Shown in pieces: positions 44,355 through 55,420 of a stretch of 64,000 bases of DNA (position 1 is the stretch's first letter; each line of letters begins with the position of its first letter). The notes below the pieces were generated by a model, which saw only the letters and a program-made list of their open reading frames with translations, did no database searches and was not told where the DNA came from. Both the position numbers and the translations under genes were made by a program. The stretch spans positions 802,501 through 866,500 of the forward strand of contig JACDTU010000013.1 in NCBI GenBank assembly GCA_022376465.1, read 5' to 3'. The stretch is from Cubamyces lactineus. Its lineage: Eukaryota; Basidiomycota; Agaricomycetes; Polyporales; Polyporaceae.

Positions 44355-45540
44355 ATGTACTCCCTCCACCACGTCTCAAAGGCTGCCCTGAGAGCCTCGT
44401 CGAGTAGGCGATGTGAGTACTTCCAGTGGTTAGGACATGAAAAATAACGGCTGACAGTGCCGACGTAGGGATGCAGACGACCGCGGCGCGGAACGCGATC
44501 TCCAAGTTCGCCATGCCGGCCATGTCGCCTACCATGACGGAGGGAGGTATTGCATCATGGAAGAAGAAAGAGGGCGAGTCCTTTATGGCTGGAGATGTCT
44601 TGCTCGAGATCGTGCGTCGCAGTAGTAGTATCCGTGGACGGTGACTGACGTGCACGACTCCATGCAGGAAACCGACAAGGCTACTATTGACGTTGAGGCC
44701 CAGGATGATGGTGTGCTCGGAAAGATCATTGTATGTGTTACCGTGTTACTGTGAAAACCACGTAACTGACTGGTAGCGCGAAACAGGCTCCTGACGGAAC
44801 CAAGAACGTGCCTGTAGGCAAGACTATTGCGCTCCTCGCTGAGGAGGGCGATGACATCTCCAACCTCGAAGTCCCCGCGGAGGAGCCCGCGCCTTCCAAA
44901 TCCCAAGAAAGCTCCCCTTCACGCTCAGCGTCCAGCGCCACTTCCGCCTCATCTTCTCAGCCCTCTGCTGCCGTAGCGAAGCAGTCCCCACCCTCCCCGC
45001 CCTCCGAGTCGCACGTACCTCAAACGTCGCGCCCGCTCTTCCCCTCCGTTCTCCGGCTCATCCAGGAGCACCACCTCCCGCAGGGTGAGATCGAGAAGAT
45101 TCGCGGGACGGGTGTGCGCGGTATGCTCACCAAGGGCGACGTCCTCGCGCATCTCGGACTCGCGTCAGCCCCAACGGGTACATACCGTGAGACCCCTGCA
45201 CCGGACGCAAAGACGGACAAGAAGACCGGGGCGCAGGGCGAGAAGAAGGAGGCGGCCGCGCCTCTTGACGGTGCAGCCATTCGGAGACTGATCGTCAGCA
45301 ACATGCTTGAGACGTCGGCGAAGGAACGTGCGGCTGCGAGTACGTTTGCTTTCGCTCTTCGACATCGGGCGAACTGCGGTGTGCTGACCCATTGATATAG
45401 TTCCGAAGGTCGAGGTCGACTTCGACTCCATCATCGCCGACTACTTGCCTCGCAAGAAGTCGGCGCCAGCCGCTTCTGCCCCAGCTGCTTCCTCCTCGAA
45501 GCCCCAGAGCGGGTCTGACTTCATAGACGGCCTGATTTAG
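44355..45540 (+). CDS. PDX1: Pyruvate dehydrogenase complex protein X (E3-binding protein)
   Basis: Protein X anchors dihydrolipoamide dehydrogenase (E3) to the pyruvate dehydrogenase core in the mitochondrial matrix. Exons 44355-44412, 44469-44611, 44668-44730, 44787-45339 and 45401-45540 give 318 residues. The N-terminus [20 protein letters not shown] is a mitochondrial presequence. A lipoyl domain follows: [20 protein letters not shown], with the lipoyl-lysine motif [20 protein letters not shown] spanning two exons. After a Ser/Pro/Ala linker comes the peripheral subunit-binding domain ([38 protein letters not shown]). The E2 acetyltransferase domain, with its HxxxD motif, is absent; the protein ends FIDGLI. 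That absence separates it from E2 and identifies protein X. Confidence 0.92.
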
Positions 45541-45751
45541 TGTAGTTCTTGCTTCTTGCTAATAGCCTCTGCTATGCCATAATATAGAAGAAACTCTATA
45601 CCATCGGAAGAGGGTGCAAGAAATACATGCGCGAGAACTAAGGATACACGAGCCTTACCAGGATAGGCGACCAAAACCCTCCAACCGAACTGAACCCAGG
45701 GGAACAAGCAGAATCCTAATCATTCTCGAGAGGGAGACACTGGTGGCAAGA

Positions 45752-48533
45752 TCAGCTAGGTCTGGGGCTACACGAGTCTGAATCACTCACCCAAAACTCG
45801 ATGAACGCTTCTGAACGACGCCCGGGACGACGTGGCGCGGGCATCATGAACTGAAGACTGAGCAAACCTTCGTCGTCTATGCGCAGAGATGTCTTGAGCG
45901 AGCTTTGCAGCGCACGCAGTGCTCGCGCAACGTGCGAGAATCGATACCTGTGCATTGTTACTAAACGTCAGAATCGTTCAATACGCTCCTGCGGTCCTGT
46001 GCGAGACGCAAGAACTATTTGAGGCATACTCGCCAGGAGATCTCGACTCACGTAAAGGATACCGGGTGTGCGCACTCGCACGTTTCAAGGACTTCACGAT
46101 CGTTCGGGTAGTCCATTTCAGTACTCCCGAATTGTCCGACAGCACGCAGGCGAAAACATGGCGGCGCCGACGAGCGTGCAGCACGCCCAGGTGGTGGTGG
46201 CGGATTGCCTATGATTGTGAGCTTCTCAGTAGAGGGATCTATCTCAGAGAGCGCGTCCCGCAGCCACGATGACTATACGCCGGCGTTAGCAAGGTGCCCG
46301 GGAATGGTTAGGTTCAAGCAGAAGCACCTTGAGAATGATCTTGAGCACACTTGAGAAAAGTTCATCAGGAAGACGCACTTTATGCACATGCATACGAACT
46401 TACGCTGCGTCAGAATCGAACGCGAGCTCCAGTCGCGGCTCAGGGTCCCACGTTGTGATCTCGCAGGTCGCAGTCGGTCCACCCGATTCCTCTGCCCTAT
46501 GTCGACCGACGATCAGCCTTCTTCGAGTATCCCGACCCGGACCAGACTACTCACACAAGCAAAGTGAGTGGATGCCCGGGCCCTGCGTAGGACATGCGCA
46601 TGCCCGTCCCCTTCCCGGGTGCAAACCACTGGTCCAGCCGCGCGTTTCCTCCAGCATCGTCTGTATCCGCACGGCCTTTACCTTTCCCGTTTGGCCTCTC
46701 GCCCCTTGCGCGGCCGCCGTCGGAGTCGTCACCGTCTTCGTGCGCCTTTTTCTTCTGTGACGTTCCTGGGGCCAGGCTGGCCGTGCCAAAGATGTTCAGG
46801 CAGTCCATGAGCGTGTTGAGCGGGATTTCGAACGCTGTTGCCGTCAGTTCGTCATCTTCGTCGTTTTGTGAGAGCTGTGATCGTTGAGAGGGTCGGGCAG
46901 CGTCAGGGTTGTAGATGAACTCATCGAATACGTGGCTGAACACGAAAGCGGTTGCTGTGGACGTATCGGGTTAATATTCCATCCATCGTCCATACTATAG
47001 ATGTGAGAAGGAAAGGGACAATCATGAACCGAATTTCTGTTCGCCGTAACGCTCCTCCACTACAGCGCCGCGAAGAAGACTGCAGGAGCCGCCCTCAGAC
47101 TCCATTAGCGGCGTAATACTCGTGCGAGAGCGCGTCCCGCGGACGAACATGTTATTGTGAACCGTTCTCCCATGCAACGTGCGAAGCATAGCGGGTCGTT
47201 CTCCCGTGCTTCTCGCGTAGGAAGACGTATTCTCCCAAGCACGTCGTCGGACAGCTCCGAAGCCTTCTGTATGACGCCAGCATCCAGGTCCACCGCACAA
47301 AGTCCTACTGGTAGGCTCGAGTGCCAAACATGGTTGTGCCACAGGGCGAGACCTCGCGAACAAGAGGCACTGGGCCACAAGACCTTCAAGGGGCTGATTC
47401 GTACGCTTCGCGCGAGAACACGGGATATCATGAGAAGGAGACACAAGCGCGTACTATCATAAGCGCCATGTATCTTACAGGGGACCTATGAACGCAGGAT
47501 CCAGTGTAATCGCCGTTCCGTCCTTAGATGCTCATCGCGAAGGCGATCCTATACAAGACGCGTCTGTAACGGATCTTGCGAGCAGGAGCACGTTGCTCGC
47601 CATGCTCTCAAGAGCCCGTGGAGCATGCTGTTAATGGCCGTTCGAGGTATTCAATGGGCCCGCCAAGATTACTTAATATTGACGTATCGCGAATCTATAT
47701 CCATCTCACGACAGGCATCCCTAGAAGAGATGGGCCCTGAAAGCGTCGGAATACATGACGACGCATCTTCCAGACCGGCCTCTTCCTCAACGACTCACGA
47801 GATACGGAATGTGCCTTGTTAATGCGGATGGAGGTCGTCTCAAATGAGGCCGGCGCCATAATAGCAGTCCATTACAGCCCACCGCGAAGAGGGCATTGAT
47901 AGAGGCTGTTCCATCGCGCGAGGCTGCGGGGGTGTTCATAACAGATGATGTCTAGTTCCCTGCCACTGTCAGGTGTTATCAAGCCCAAGGATGCCGATCG
48001 TGATACAAGCGAGGCCACACCTCGAAGCACATCTATCTTCTCGGATACACGTGCGGGTGTGGCCGACTTCTTCGAGGCTCGTGGGCCCGATAGCGGCTAG
48101 AACTCGAGCCACAGAGAGCCGGGTATTTCTGCGCGGTCACTAGAGCCGAGAAGTCCGTTTCTGGCAGTGCAGAGCAGAGATGCCAAAAGCGGACATCTGG
48201 TATGATCTATCTGTGGTGACGACAAGGATGCTCACCAGTGAGACATCTAGCCTCTTCGACAGTGACGGTGAAGCCGTCGGCGGTTATAGAGACGCTTGCG
48301 CGCTGCGGGGGGCGAGAACGTCGAAGAAGATCAGCACCCTGAATGATAAGGCGAGGAGTGGGAGGGCTTACGTTGGCGAAGTTGACGCCTCTGAGAAGTG
48401 CGGCGAAGTACCTGAAGTCGTGAACGGAAGCGGTGAGTACCTGGAGCGGACGATTGGTCAGAGATCGTCTGGTGCTCGCAAGGCCGCGTGTGCCGAAATG
48501 AGGGGGGCCTACTCTGGGCTGGTCCTCTGGCAT
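45752..48533 (-). CDS. RAD1: DNA damage checkpoint clamp protein Rad1
   Basis: Rad1 forms the PCNA-like 9-1-1 ring with Rad9 and Hus1, loaded at damaged DNA to activate the ATR-type checkpoint kinase. The N-terminus MPEDQPR joins VLTASVHDFRYFAALLRGVN and FAN over an intron. ASVSITADGFTVTVEEARCL follows. A 1,281-nt intron (46955-48235) then separates that exon from ATAFVFSHVFDEFIYNP, and the junction is in phase. Later exons read FEIPLNTLMDCLNIFGTASL; HPLTLLVAEESGG; ITTWDPEPRLELAFDSDA; SSWLRDALSEIDPSTEKLTI; GQFGSTEMDYPNDREVLETC; and YRFSHVARALRALQSSLKTS with LRIDDEGLLSLQFM. Order and length fit Rad1. The final residues (after FIEFW) may be read through to 45752 or spliced once more. The start is supported by ACC-ATG context and domain continuity. 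Confidence 0.87.
46955..48235 (-). other. Oversized intron of RAD1 (1,281 nt)
   Basis: The donor G|GTGAGC at 48235 and acceptor CACAG|CA at 46955 join phase 1 to phase 1 and restore the continuous Rad1 sequence around RCLTATAFV. Other introns of this gene are ordinary short fungal ones. The intron contains no recognised protein or RNA gene; its longest frame (47105-47446, minus, 113 residues) has no family features. See findings. Confidence 0.75.
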
Positions 48534-48968
48534 GGTAGGTTCTGGGGTGCAGGGCTTCCCCTCCTCAGCCTGTGTCGCTCAGCTTCCGCTGAGCCCTGGT
48601 GGAAATCGGGTGTTCCGCGCTTTCTGCACAGAGAATGTGGACGAGGGGGCGAGATACGAGGCTTGTTGCTATCGCGAGGGCTGTATGCGCCAGAATATCA
48701 AGACCCCCGGAGGCAATTGGGGCAGAGACGAAGGCGAGTGTGAGAACGACGGCGGCTGTGGCGGCCCAGCAGAGAGTGCGAGGCACGGACAGACGCGTGG
48801 ACGCGCGCGGGCGGTGTCACGCGATGGACGCGACGTGTGACTGTGTGTGCACTGTGACGTGACGTGCAAGATGAGGTCAAGATCTAGACCGTCGCGGCCA
48901 GGGACGCGACTGCACTCGCCTCGTCTTCGCGCTTCCCATCTCTCCCTCCTTCCACCACCACCTCCACA
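48534..48968. promoter_or_regulatory. Shared divergent promoter of RAD1 and HAT1
   Basis: 435 bp lie between the start codons. The HAT1 side ends in a CT-rich leader (about 48930-48968), typical of this genome's plus-strand genes. No coding sequence is supported. Confidence 0.5.
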
Positions 48969-50979
48969 ATGGCCACACCCACACCAACAGCAGCCCAGCA
49001 ATGGACAACGGACGCGAACGAAGCCCTCTCTCTATCCCTCGGTGGGTATCGACCGCGTTCGAACTGTTCAGCCATGTTTACCTCCCGCCACTCAGTACGC
49101 GCCCCAGACGACAAAGCGTCGCTCTGGGCCAGAGAGGTATATGAGGGATTTCACCCAACATTTACGTACCCAGTGAGTCCTTCTCCGCCTCATACTAACG
49201 GCTACTGAAGTTCAGGATGTAGATATTCGGCGAGGAGGAGAAGATCTATGGGTACAAGGGATTAACAATAGATGTACGCGCCAATTGCCACCCAGCTCGT
49301 AGGGATCGCTCATTACCTTGCAGCTCAAGTTCGCTTCTGGATCCCTCGTACAATATCTCAACGTGCGATACGCAGAGAAGCTTCCCTCAACATCAACAGT
49401 GGACGACGTAGAGGGTACAATCTCCAAATTCATACCTCCAGGCTACTACACAGACGAGCAGAAATTCCTGGAGCGCGTGGAACACGACGCCCTTAACTTC
49501 AAGCCATTTGGACAGAAGATTTATTCATACACTCGCGCCGCAACAACACTCACTAAGGGCAAGAATGTGGCCATCTCACAAGTCCTCAGCCCAGAGGACC
49601 AAGAAACGGTTGACTTCGAAGTCTACCATGTGAGTGTCTCTCCAGCGGTTACGAACTCTACCTACATGTTCCATCTGCTACGTGAATGGTTTCTCCATCA
49701 CTAGCCGGAGGGCGTGTTACTTCAGACGGATGCATACATGGGCCACCGGGGATACTGTCAGTGGCCGTGGCCTTTGCGTGTTCTCCGCAGGGTTAACTCG
49801 CAGTGAGGGCGTCCAAGCGTGAGAAGCTCTGGATCGATTGGGCGAGCTGTCTCGCGCTGCCCCCGCGATCACGACTCCTCCGACAGCCTCTAGAGTCCGA
49901 GAGCGCGATCCGGGCCGTGGCCCATCTGGGCCTAGGCACCTTATTGGATGGACTAGTGCATACGGCGCTCAGACACTTACTGACCAATTGGTGCAGAGCA
50001 CATGGCACACACCCGGTTTCCGGGAGTTCCACAGACGAATGCAGCTATTCGTCCTGCTTTACATTGAAGGTGGCTCGTACATTAGCGAAGCGGAAGATAC
50101 CTGGGAGTTCGTAGTGCTCTACGAGAAGCGGAGACGGCGGTCGTCGCCTGATGTGACGACATACCACTTCGTCGGCTACTCGACGCTCTACCCCTTCTAC
50201 TGCTTCCCGGAGCGCGTCCGGCTACGCATTTCACAATTTCTCATCCTCCCACCGTACCAGCAGGACGGGCACGGTTCCGCGCTGTACACCGCGATCTACC
50301 AGCACGTGCTCAACAACCCAAGCATCGCGGAGCTTACTGTCGAAGATCCCGCGGAGGCATTCGAGGATCTACGAGACCGGAATGACCTGAAGATGCTGAT
50401 CGCGAATGAGAAATTCATGCGAGAAGGATTCGGCCCCGAAGCGGTATCGAGCAATGGCGGCAAGGTCGCACGCACGAAACGGGGGAAGAGCCGAACGATG
50501 CGTGCAGGTGCTGGCAAGATGGGCCCTCCTGCCGAGCGTGCATGGCTCGAGAAGTGGCGAACGGAGCTTAAGATCGCTGGGGTACGTCCATATCGTTCGT
50601 TTGGTGCATGCGCCGCTGACGAACATCTTTGGTGCCCTTCTCCATGGATGTGGTGTTTTATCTCTTCGGTCGTGGGTTGTACGCGTGCTTACAGCGGCAG
50701 TTTAATCGGCTCGTCGAGATGCTCATCCTCAAACACATGGACCCCACGGACGAACGCGCGCAGCGGTCGTACCGTCTGCAGGTCAAGGAACGGCTGTATC
50801 GCTTTAACTACGTGCGTCTGCGCTTCTTAGCTTCGAGACGTAACATGTGCACGGTTGCTAACGAGCGACGACAGGAGATCTTGATGCAGCTCGACAAGCA
50901 GGAACGGCAGCAGAAGCTCGAGGAGACGTTCCAGAGCGTCGTTGCCGACTACAGGCGTATCCTCGGGCACGTTCTTTGA
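48969..50979 (+). CDS. HAT1: Histone acetyltransferase type B catalytic subunit (Hat1)
   Basis: Hat1 acetylates newly made histone H4 at Lys5 and Lys12 with the Hat2 chaperone before nuclear deposition. The start MATPTPTAAQQWTTDANEAL follows a CT-rich leader. Exons then give VRAPDDKASLWAREVYEGFH, IFGEEEKIYGYKGLTIDLKF and HDALNFKPFGQKIYSYTRAA. After a 367-nt intron (49630-49996) the GNAT core reads STWHTPGFREFHRRMQLFVL, then YIEGGSYISEAEDTWEFVVL. The acetyl-CoA loop is RISQFLILPPYQQDGHGSAL (Q-x-x-G-x-G/A) and the active-site region ELTVEDPAEAFEDLRDRNDL. A basic insert (KVARTKRGKSRTMRAG) precedes the C-terminal helical domain, which ends RRILGHVL with stop TGA. All family landmarks are present. 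It is divergent from RAD1. Confidence 0.93.
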
Positions 50980-52045
50980 CTGCCAGCCTCACTTTTGCCC
51001 AACCCTGGAATTGGAAGGCTGCGGGCAGTCGTCGGATCGGCTTCGAGGCTTCTTGGGTTCCATGGGGCCGCTGTGGTGGGGCGTTGTAAGATAATCACCA
51101 GGGGCGCGGACTCCTACGAGCGTAGTCGCACCACTTTGGATTGAAGGAGAGGGTTTGAGGCTCCTTGGTGAGGAGTGGACATTATGACATGGTAACGGAT
51201 TGCATTGCCTGGCTCTCCGTGACACTTCCTATCTGGAGATTCGATTGTGTGTCGTGTGTCGTCGGTATCAGTAGTAGTAGCTAGTAGTATCCTTATGTAG
51301 CACTTCCATGTTCTCGTGCATACCCCCTCTGGCCCCGAGTGCTCCACGCAGCTTCCGCCGCTAGGAGACTGAGTGATGTCGTTGTATCAGTGAGGGTCAA
51401 TAGGCGCCTATTGTGCACATGCTGCCTTTCTCTTCGACGACCAACTGCAATGATCTACGATACGCCAGTCTGCATGCTTCGCCCCGTCTCCGCGAGCTTC
51501 TCGAGGGCTTCATGTTCTATCATACTGGTTATCCATGCTACATTCTCCGGGCTGTTTCTGGCATTGGACGCTATACATAACTGACTGAGATACTCCGGGT
51601 CTAGCCTTGGCCTGCGCTATTGAAGCGTACTAGGAAACCTTCTGTCGGGACGAAACCCGTTATATGTATACGCTCAAGACATATAGATATCTGAGGCCTG
51701 CTGCTATGTCGCAATCCCCGACCCGCTTGCTCCTGTGCTCTCTTCTGCTGAGATGGTGTTACCCTTGTCATTGTCTTTGAAGTCTACGCGTGACGAAAGG
51801 TTGGTGGGCTGCCAGATCATGTACGGTTGAATCAGGCTCGATCGCAACGCAGCCGCTTTACAGGGTCTGGGCCGCGCTCGCATGGCCCCCTAGCGCAAGA
51901 GAAAGCAAGCCGCTACGCCCGACCCGGGACGGGCGACCTCCCAGAGCTGCGCTATGTCTCCCTCTACCGCGCACCTTCGCTGCCGTCCCCCCTTGCCGAA
52001 AAGCAACCGCCGCTATCGCCTTCCGCAGAGAAGCCCAAGACAGGG
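50980..52045. other. Intergenic between HAT1 and the DUF6593-like gene
   Basis: About 1.07 kb. The downstream gene's frame is open from 51827, so a longer N-terminus or upstream exon is possible. Otherwise only short frames are visible. Confidence 0.5.
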
Positions 52046-52787
52046 ATGTGCATGCGGCTATACCTCGTCCCGAACGACCCGGAGCGGACGACGCTCGTCT
52101 CCGCGAACGGGGTCGCGCACTACCAAGTGAGCACGGCGAAGGCGCATCGGCTGTCCGCGCCCGTGTTGTCCATCCGGCGGTCGGCGGAGAGCGAGGGCGA
52201 CAGCCTCGTTGCCCAGGTGGAATGGAAGCGGTTCGGGAAGCACCCCGTGGTGAAGAGCCATGTCTTCGACGGGACGATGCAGGAAATGGAGGTGCGCGAC
52301 TTCCTGTACAAGCTGGGTCACCACTTCACGCCGTAAGTCCACCGTCGTTCTTCCGTGTTGACCTCGGCAACTCACTGCGGTCATAGGACGCGATATTTCC
52401 TCGGGGATGACGACCAGGAGTACCGCTGGAAGCCGTACAAGGACATCGGGCATGTCGTGAGTGCTCCGTAGCTCCGTCCCGTTTGAACGTGTGATGCCCA
52501 CACACACTCCCCTCGTGAAGCTCACGCGCCTCGATACTGGGGACGAGGTCGCGCGGTTCAGCCAGGAGCTCGTGACGGAGGGCTTCTTCCGCGGGGAGCG
52601 CAAGTGGTGCCTCCAGATCCAGCCGACGACGCTCGATATCGACATGATCGTCCTCACATTCATCATCATGGAGAAGCGGCGACGCGATCGCGTCGCGCCG
52701 GTGGAAACTATGAAATCGGGTGACCACGATGAAGACCTCGCCGAGGGCGGCGGGTGCGAGGCTGGCGGCGGGGGCGGTGCGCTATAG
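52046..52787 (+). CDS. DUF6593-like fungal protein
   Basis: Exons 52046-52332, 52387-52456 and 52521-52787 give 207 residues with good GT-AG introns of 54 and 64 nt. The protein starts MCMRLYLVPNDPERTTLVSA. It has the beta-strand pattern of the family: VAHYQVSTAKAHRL, LVAQVEWKRFGKHPVV, the conserved core RYFLGDDDQEYRWKPYKDIG, then LTRLDTGDEVARFSQ. A hydrophobic helix follows at LDIDMIVLTFIIMEKRRRD. The family is expanded in Agaricomycetes and has no known function; the fold resembles tubby/scramblase-like beta-barrels with a buried helix, which is family knowledge rather than something shown here. The start may lie further 5', since the frame is open to 51827. The Gly-rich C-terminus looks disordered. 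Confidence 0.75.
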
Positions 52788-53806
52788 CCATTGTGTGCTG
52801 AGCCGACCACGCTTCGTGGGACGGTGTTTTTCTACCAGGGATGTGTCTGCGTTCAGTTTGGTCTTCGGGGTTATGCGTGTCTGGTTTCATCTGGGTTCCT
52901 CTACTTGTGTTTCTCGGTGTTCTCTTGTGCTCATACTAGAACCAATGGACAGTTGCTATGCTCGTTCACTTTGCGCGCCGCTAGTACATAGCACAATCCG
53001 TGCTGAATACCGCGGGTTAAGTCGTCACCTCACCCAAGATGACTACGCGCAACGCTACTCTCGGGAAAGATTATGGCAAGGTATGATAGAGCATGCCCGT
53101 TGAGTACTAAAACATAGTCATTTGGGCTGGACTGGGGGAGCTATCCAAAAGGAGCTCGCGGGCAGCGCGTCGAGCGCGTGGTCCATCGCGTCCCAGTCTT
53201 GGACGAAGATGGGATGCATGATCGAATATAGGGTCACCCGGAGGATGGTTCTGTTGAGTTTCAGCATCAGGCACACATGCCAGGGCAGCTCCAGGTGGTC
53301 CTAAGTAGTATGCATCGAGTCGAACTCCGAGCACCGCTGACTCGCTGCTTCGCCACGTTTGCCAGCAGGTTGTGGCACAGGCCTGAAGGTTGGACCTCGC
53401 TCTCAACTCCAGACTGCTTTGATACTAGGCTTAGACTCGTATACATGGTGAGAGGCTATAGGAGGGTACCGTTCAGCGCCACCCATCTTGAAGGATTCGG
53501 AATACTTATAGCAATTGCCGAGCGGCTGTCACCGCAGCCTGCCTGAGAGTCCGAGTCCCAGGCTTCGTTCTTGGCTTCCTACGACCACAACCTCCCAGGC
53601 GGCGTCGAGCTGTCGAACAGAGACGTAATTACAAGTGGCCAGCACACTTGGGCAAATCATACGCTGATGAATCTGTAGCAGTAATCATACAATCCACTGG
53701 GCTACTGTGTCGACGTACTACTCGACGCTCGTCCTCGCGCGAGATTGGGCTCGGACCTGCTGCCTCGGACAAACACTTACAAAGTCACACCTAAAAAATC
53801 CAGAGA
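52788..53806. other. Intergenic with a possible minus-strand exon relic
   Basis: About 1.0 kb between two plus-strand genes. Apart from the fragment listed at 53118-53300, nothing is supported. It contains the promoter of the phosphodiesterase gene. Confidence 0.45.
53118..53300 (-). pseudogene. Isolated exon-like fragment, perhaps from an F-box family protein
   Basis: After a CTTAG acceptor at about 53301 a minus-strand frame reads DHLELPWHVCLMLKLNRTIL, then MHPIFVQDWDAMDHALDALP, ending at TGA 53118-53120. The W-x-x-x-D-x-x-L pattern recalls C-terminal parts of agaricomycete F-box-like proteins, but no preceding exon in a matching phase was found. I consider it a relic or a chance frame. 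Confidence 0.3.
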
Positions 53807-55420
53807 ATGCGAATCAGCGTAGTAAACCTGACGGAAGGAGCTATAACTTCCATCTTACAACCTGCCGTATCAGGGGCGAGTACCGCCTCGAAGTCGAAAG
53901 AGTACACCCTGCCACCACTTTCCTCCATTACAATCACAGTCTCCGCAGGCTCTCGTTCACTTCACCTATCCCCTGGTTCTCTGGATAGGGATGAGAAGGT
54001 ACAAGACGTCGACCTGAGCAATCAGCTATCGGCTGCCGTTCCGCTCACGTTCGGGGCCAAATGGAAGCCAATCCGCGTCCCCGACAGCTGTCTCTGGCGT
54101 ATCTACCGAAGCAGAGTAAGCAATAAACTCGTCGTATTTCTGTTTGCATCCTGATCACAGTCGTTGCGTAGGTCACTCGGAAACACCATAAGTTCACGGT
54201 GATGCCTCGCAGGAATCTGGCTTCCTTCCTCTCAGAGATGCCCGACTCGTTGCCCCTCTCTTCGCTCCTTCTTCCAGGTATGTATGCTCTCATATGACGA
54301 TCTCTTAGTCTCGCACCTTCTCACAGCTATCCCTAGGAACTCACGATACGTAAGTCGCGTTCCCTCTCGAGGCAGCCTTCATATACCTGACTGAATCTTC
54401 GACTCGGAGGTAGCATGGCGTTCCATGGCTGGCCCGTGTCCCAATGCCAATCACCCAGCACTCCTCTGTGGGCGCAATTGCAGGGCGGCATCCGAGTCCT
54501 AGACGTGCGGCTCGCCGTCGTGGACGGGCTGCTGTTCGCCTACCACGGCATCTACCCACAGAACACGCCCTTCCAGACGATCCTCGCGGCCGTGCACGAG
54601 TTCCTCACCGCGCCCCCGTCGTGTCGCGAGACCCTGGTCATGTCCATCAAGCAGGAGGACTTTGCTAAGACGCCATTGCCGTTCTTCTCCAAGCTTGTGC
54701 ACGACGAGATCATGCGCGGGCCGGGTGGGCGAGAGATGTGGTTCCTCGAGAACCGAATCCCGAAGCTGGGCGAGGTGCGCGGACGCGTCGTCATGCTGAG
54801 CCGCTTTGGCGGCAACGGAGACGAGTGGGAGGACGGTCTGGAGGGGCTGGGTATCCATCCTACCGCCTGGCCCGACAGCTCTAGGGAGTGGTTCACGTGG
54901 ACGCTCAAGGGTACGCTCGTCCGTACGCAAGATTGGTCAGTGTTTCCGTCAGAGAACCTTGTAGGCCACAGTATAACATACTGAGTGCAGGTACAATATT
55001 CCCTCTTTCCTCTCTATACCGGAGAAGACGGAGCTCGCGACACGCATTCTGCTGCCGCCGTCAGATAGCCCTCCATACCCAGTGCTTAATATCACCTTCT
55101 TCTCCGCAGCGTCGTTCCCGCTCGCATTCCCGCCCCTTGTCGCGAAGGGGATCGGGTGGCCGAGGTGGGGATTCGGCATCGAAGGGGTGAATGGACGAGT
55201 CGGGCTGTGGTTACTCAATCAGCTGGGCGGCGTCGGTGCGGCGTCCAAGGATGGCCAGAACGATGAAGAGCGCGACGAGGCATGGAGACAGGTGGACGAT
55301 GTTAGAATACGTGGGTGGGCATTTATGGACTATTATGCTGAGCCAGACTACGGTGCGGTAGTGCCGCTACTGGTAGAGTGTAACTATAGAGGGCGTCGAC
55401 AAGGAGAGGAGGGCTGGTGA
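53807..55420 (+). CDS. PI-PLC X-domain-like phosphodiesterase
   Basis: Five exons (53807-54115, 54172-54277, 54337-54349, 54414-54935, 54991-55420) give 459 residues. An N-terminal beta-rich region (MRISVVNLTEGAITSILQPA, then PLTFGAKWKPIRVPDSCLWR) precedes the catalytic TIM-barrel half. Its landmarks are GTHDTMAFHG (first catalytic His), IRVLDVRLAVVDGLLFAYHG (metal/active-site Asp and second His) and LVMSIKQED. The catalytic GTHDT straddles a 13-nt microexon. Such proteins have the X-like barrel without the PH, EF-hand, Y and C2 parts of animal phospholipase C, and hydrolyse phosphatidylinositol or related phosphodiesters. No signal peptide is evident. The C-terminus contains a second beta region (YPVLNITFFSAASFPLAFPP). 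The substrate is inferred from the family only. Confidence 0.88.

Noticed and set aside
47022..47170. First attempt to read 47022-47160 (minus) as the Rad1 exon preceding ATAFVFSHVF
   Set aside because: The true preceding exon, with ASVSITADGFTVTVEEARCL, is at about 48236-48300 and splices in perfect phase; the nearer sequence only loosely resembles Rad1.
47105..47446. 113-residue minus-strand open frame inside the RAD1 intron
   Set aside because: No family features, no splice partners, and composition like random GC-rich sequence; not called as a nested gene.
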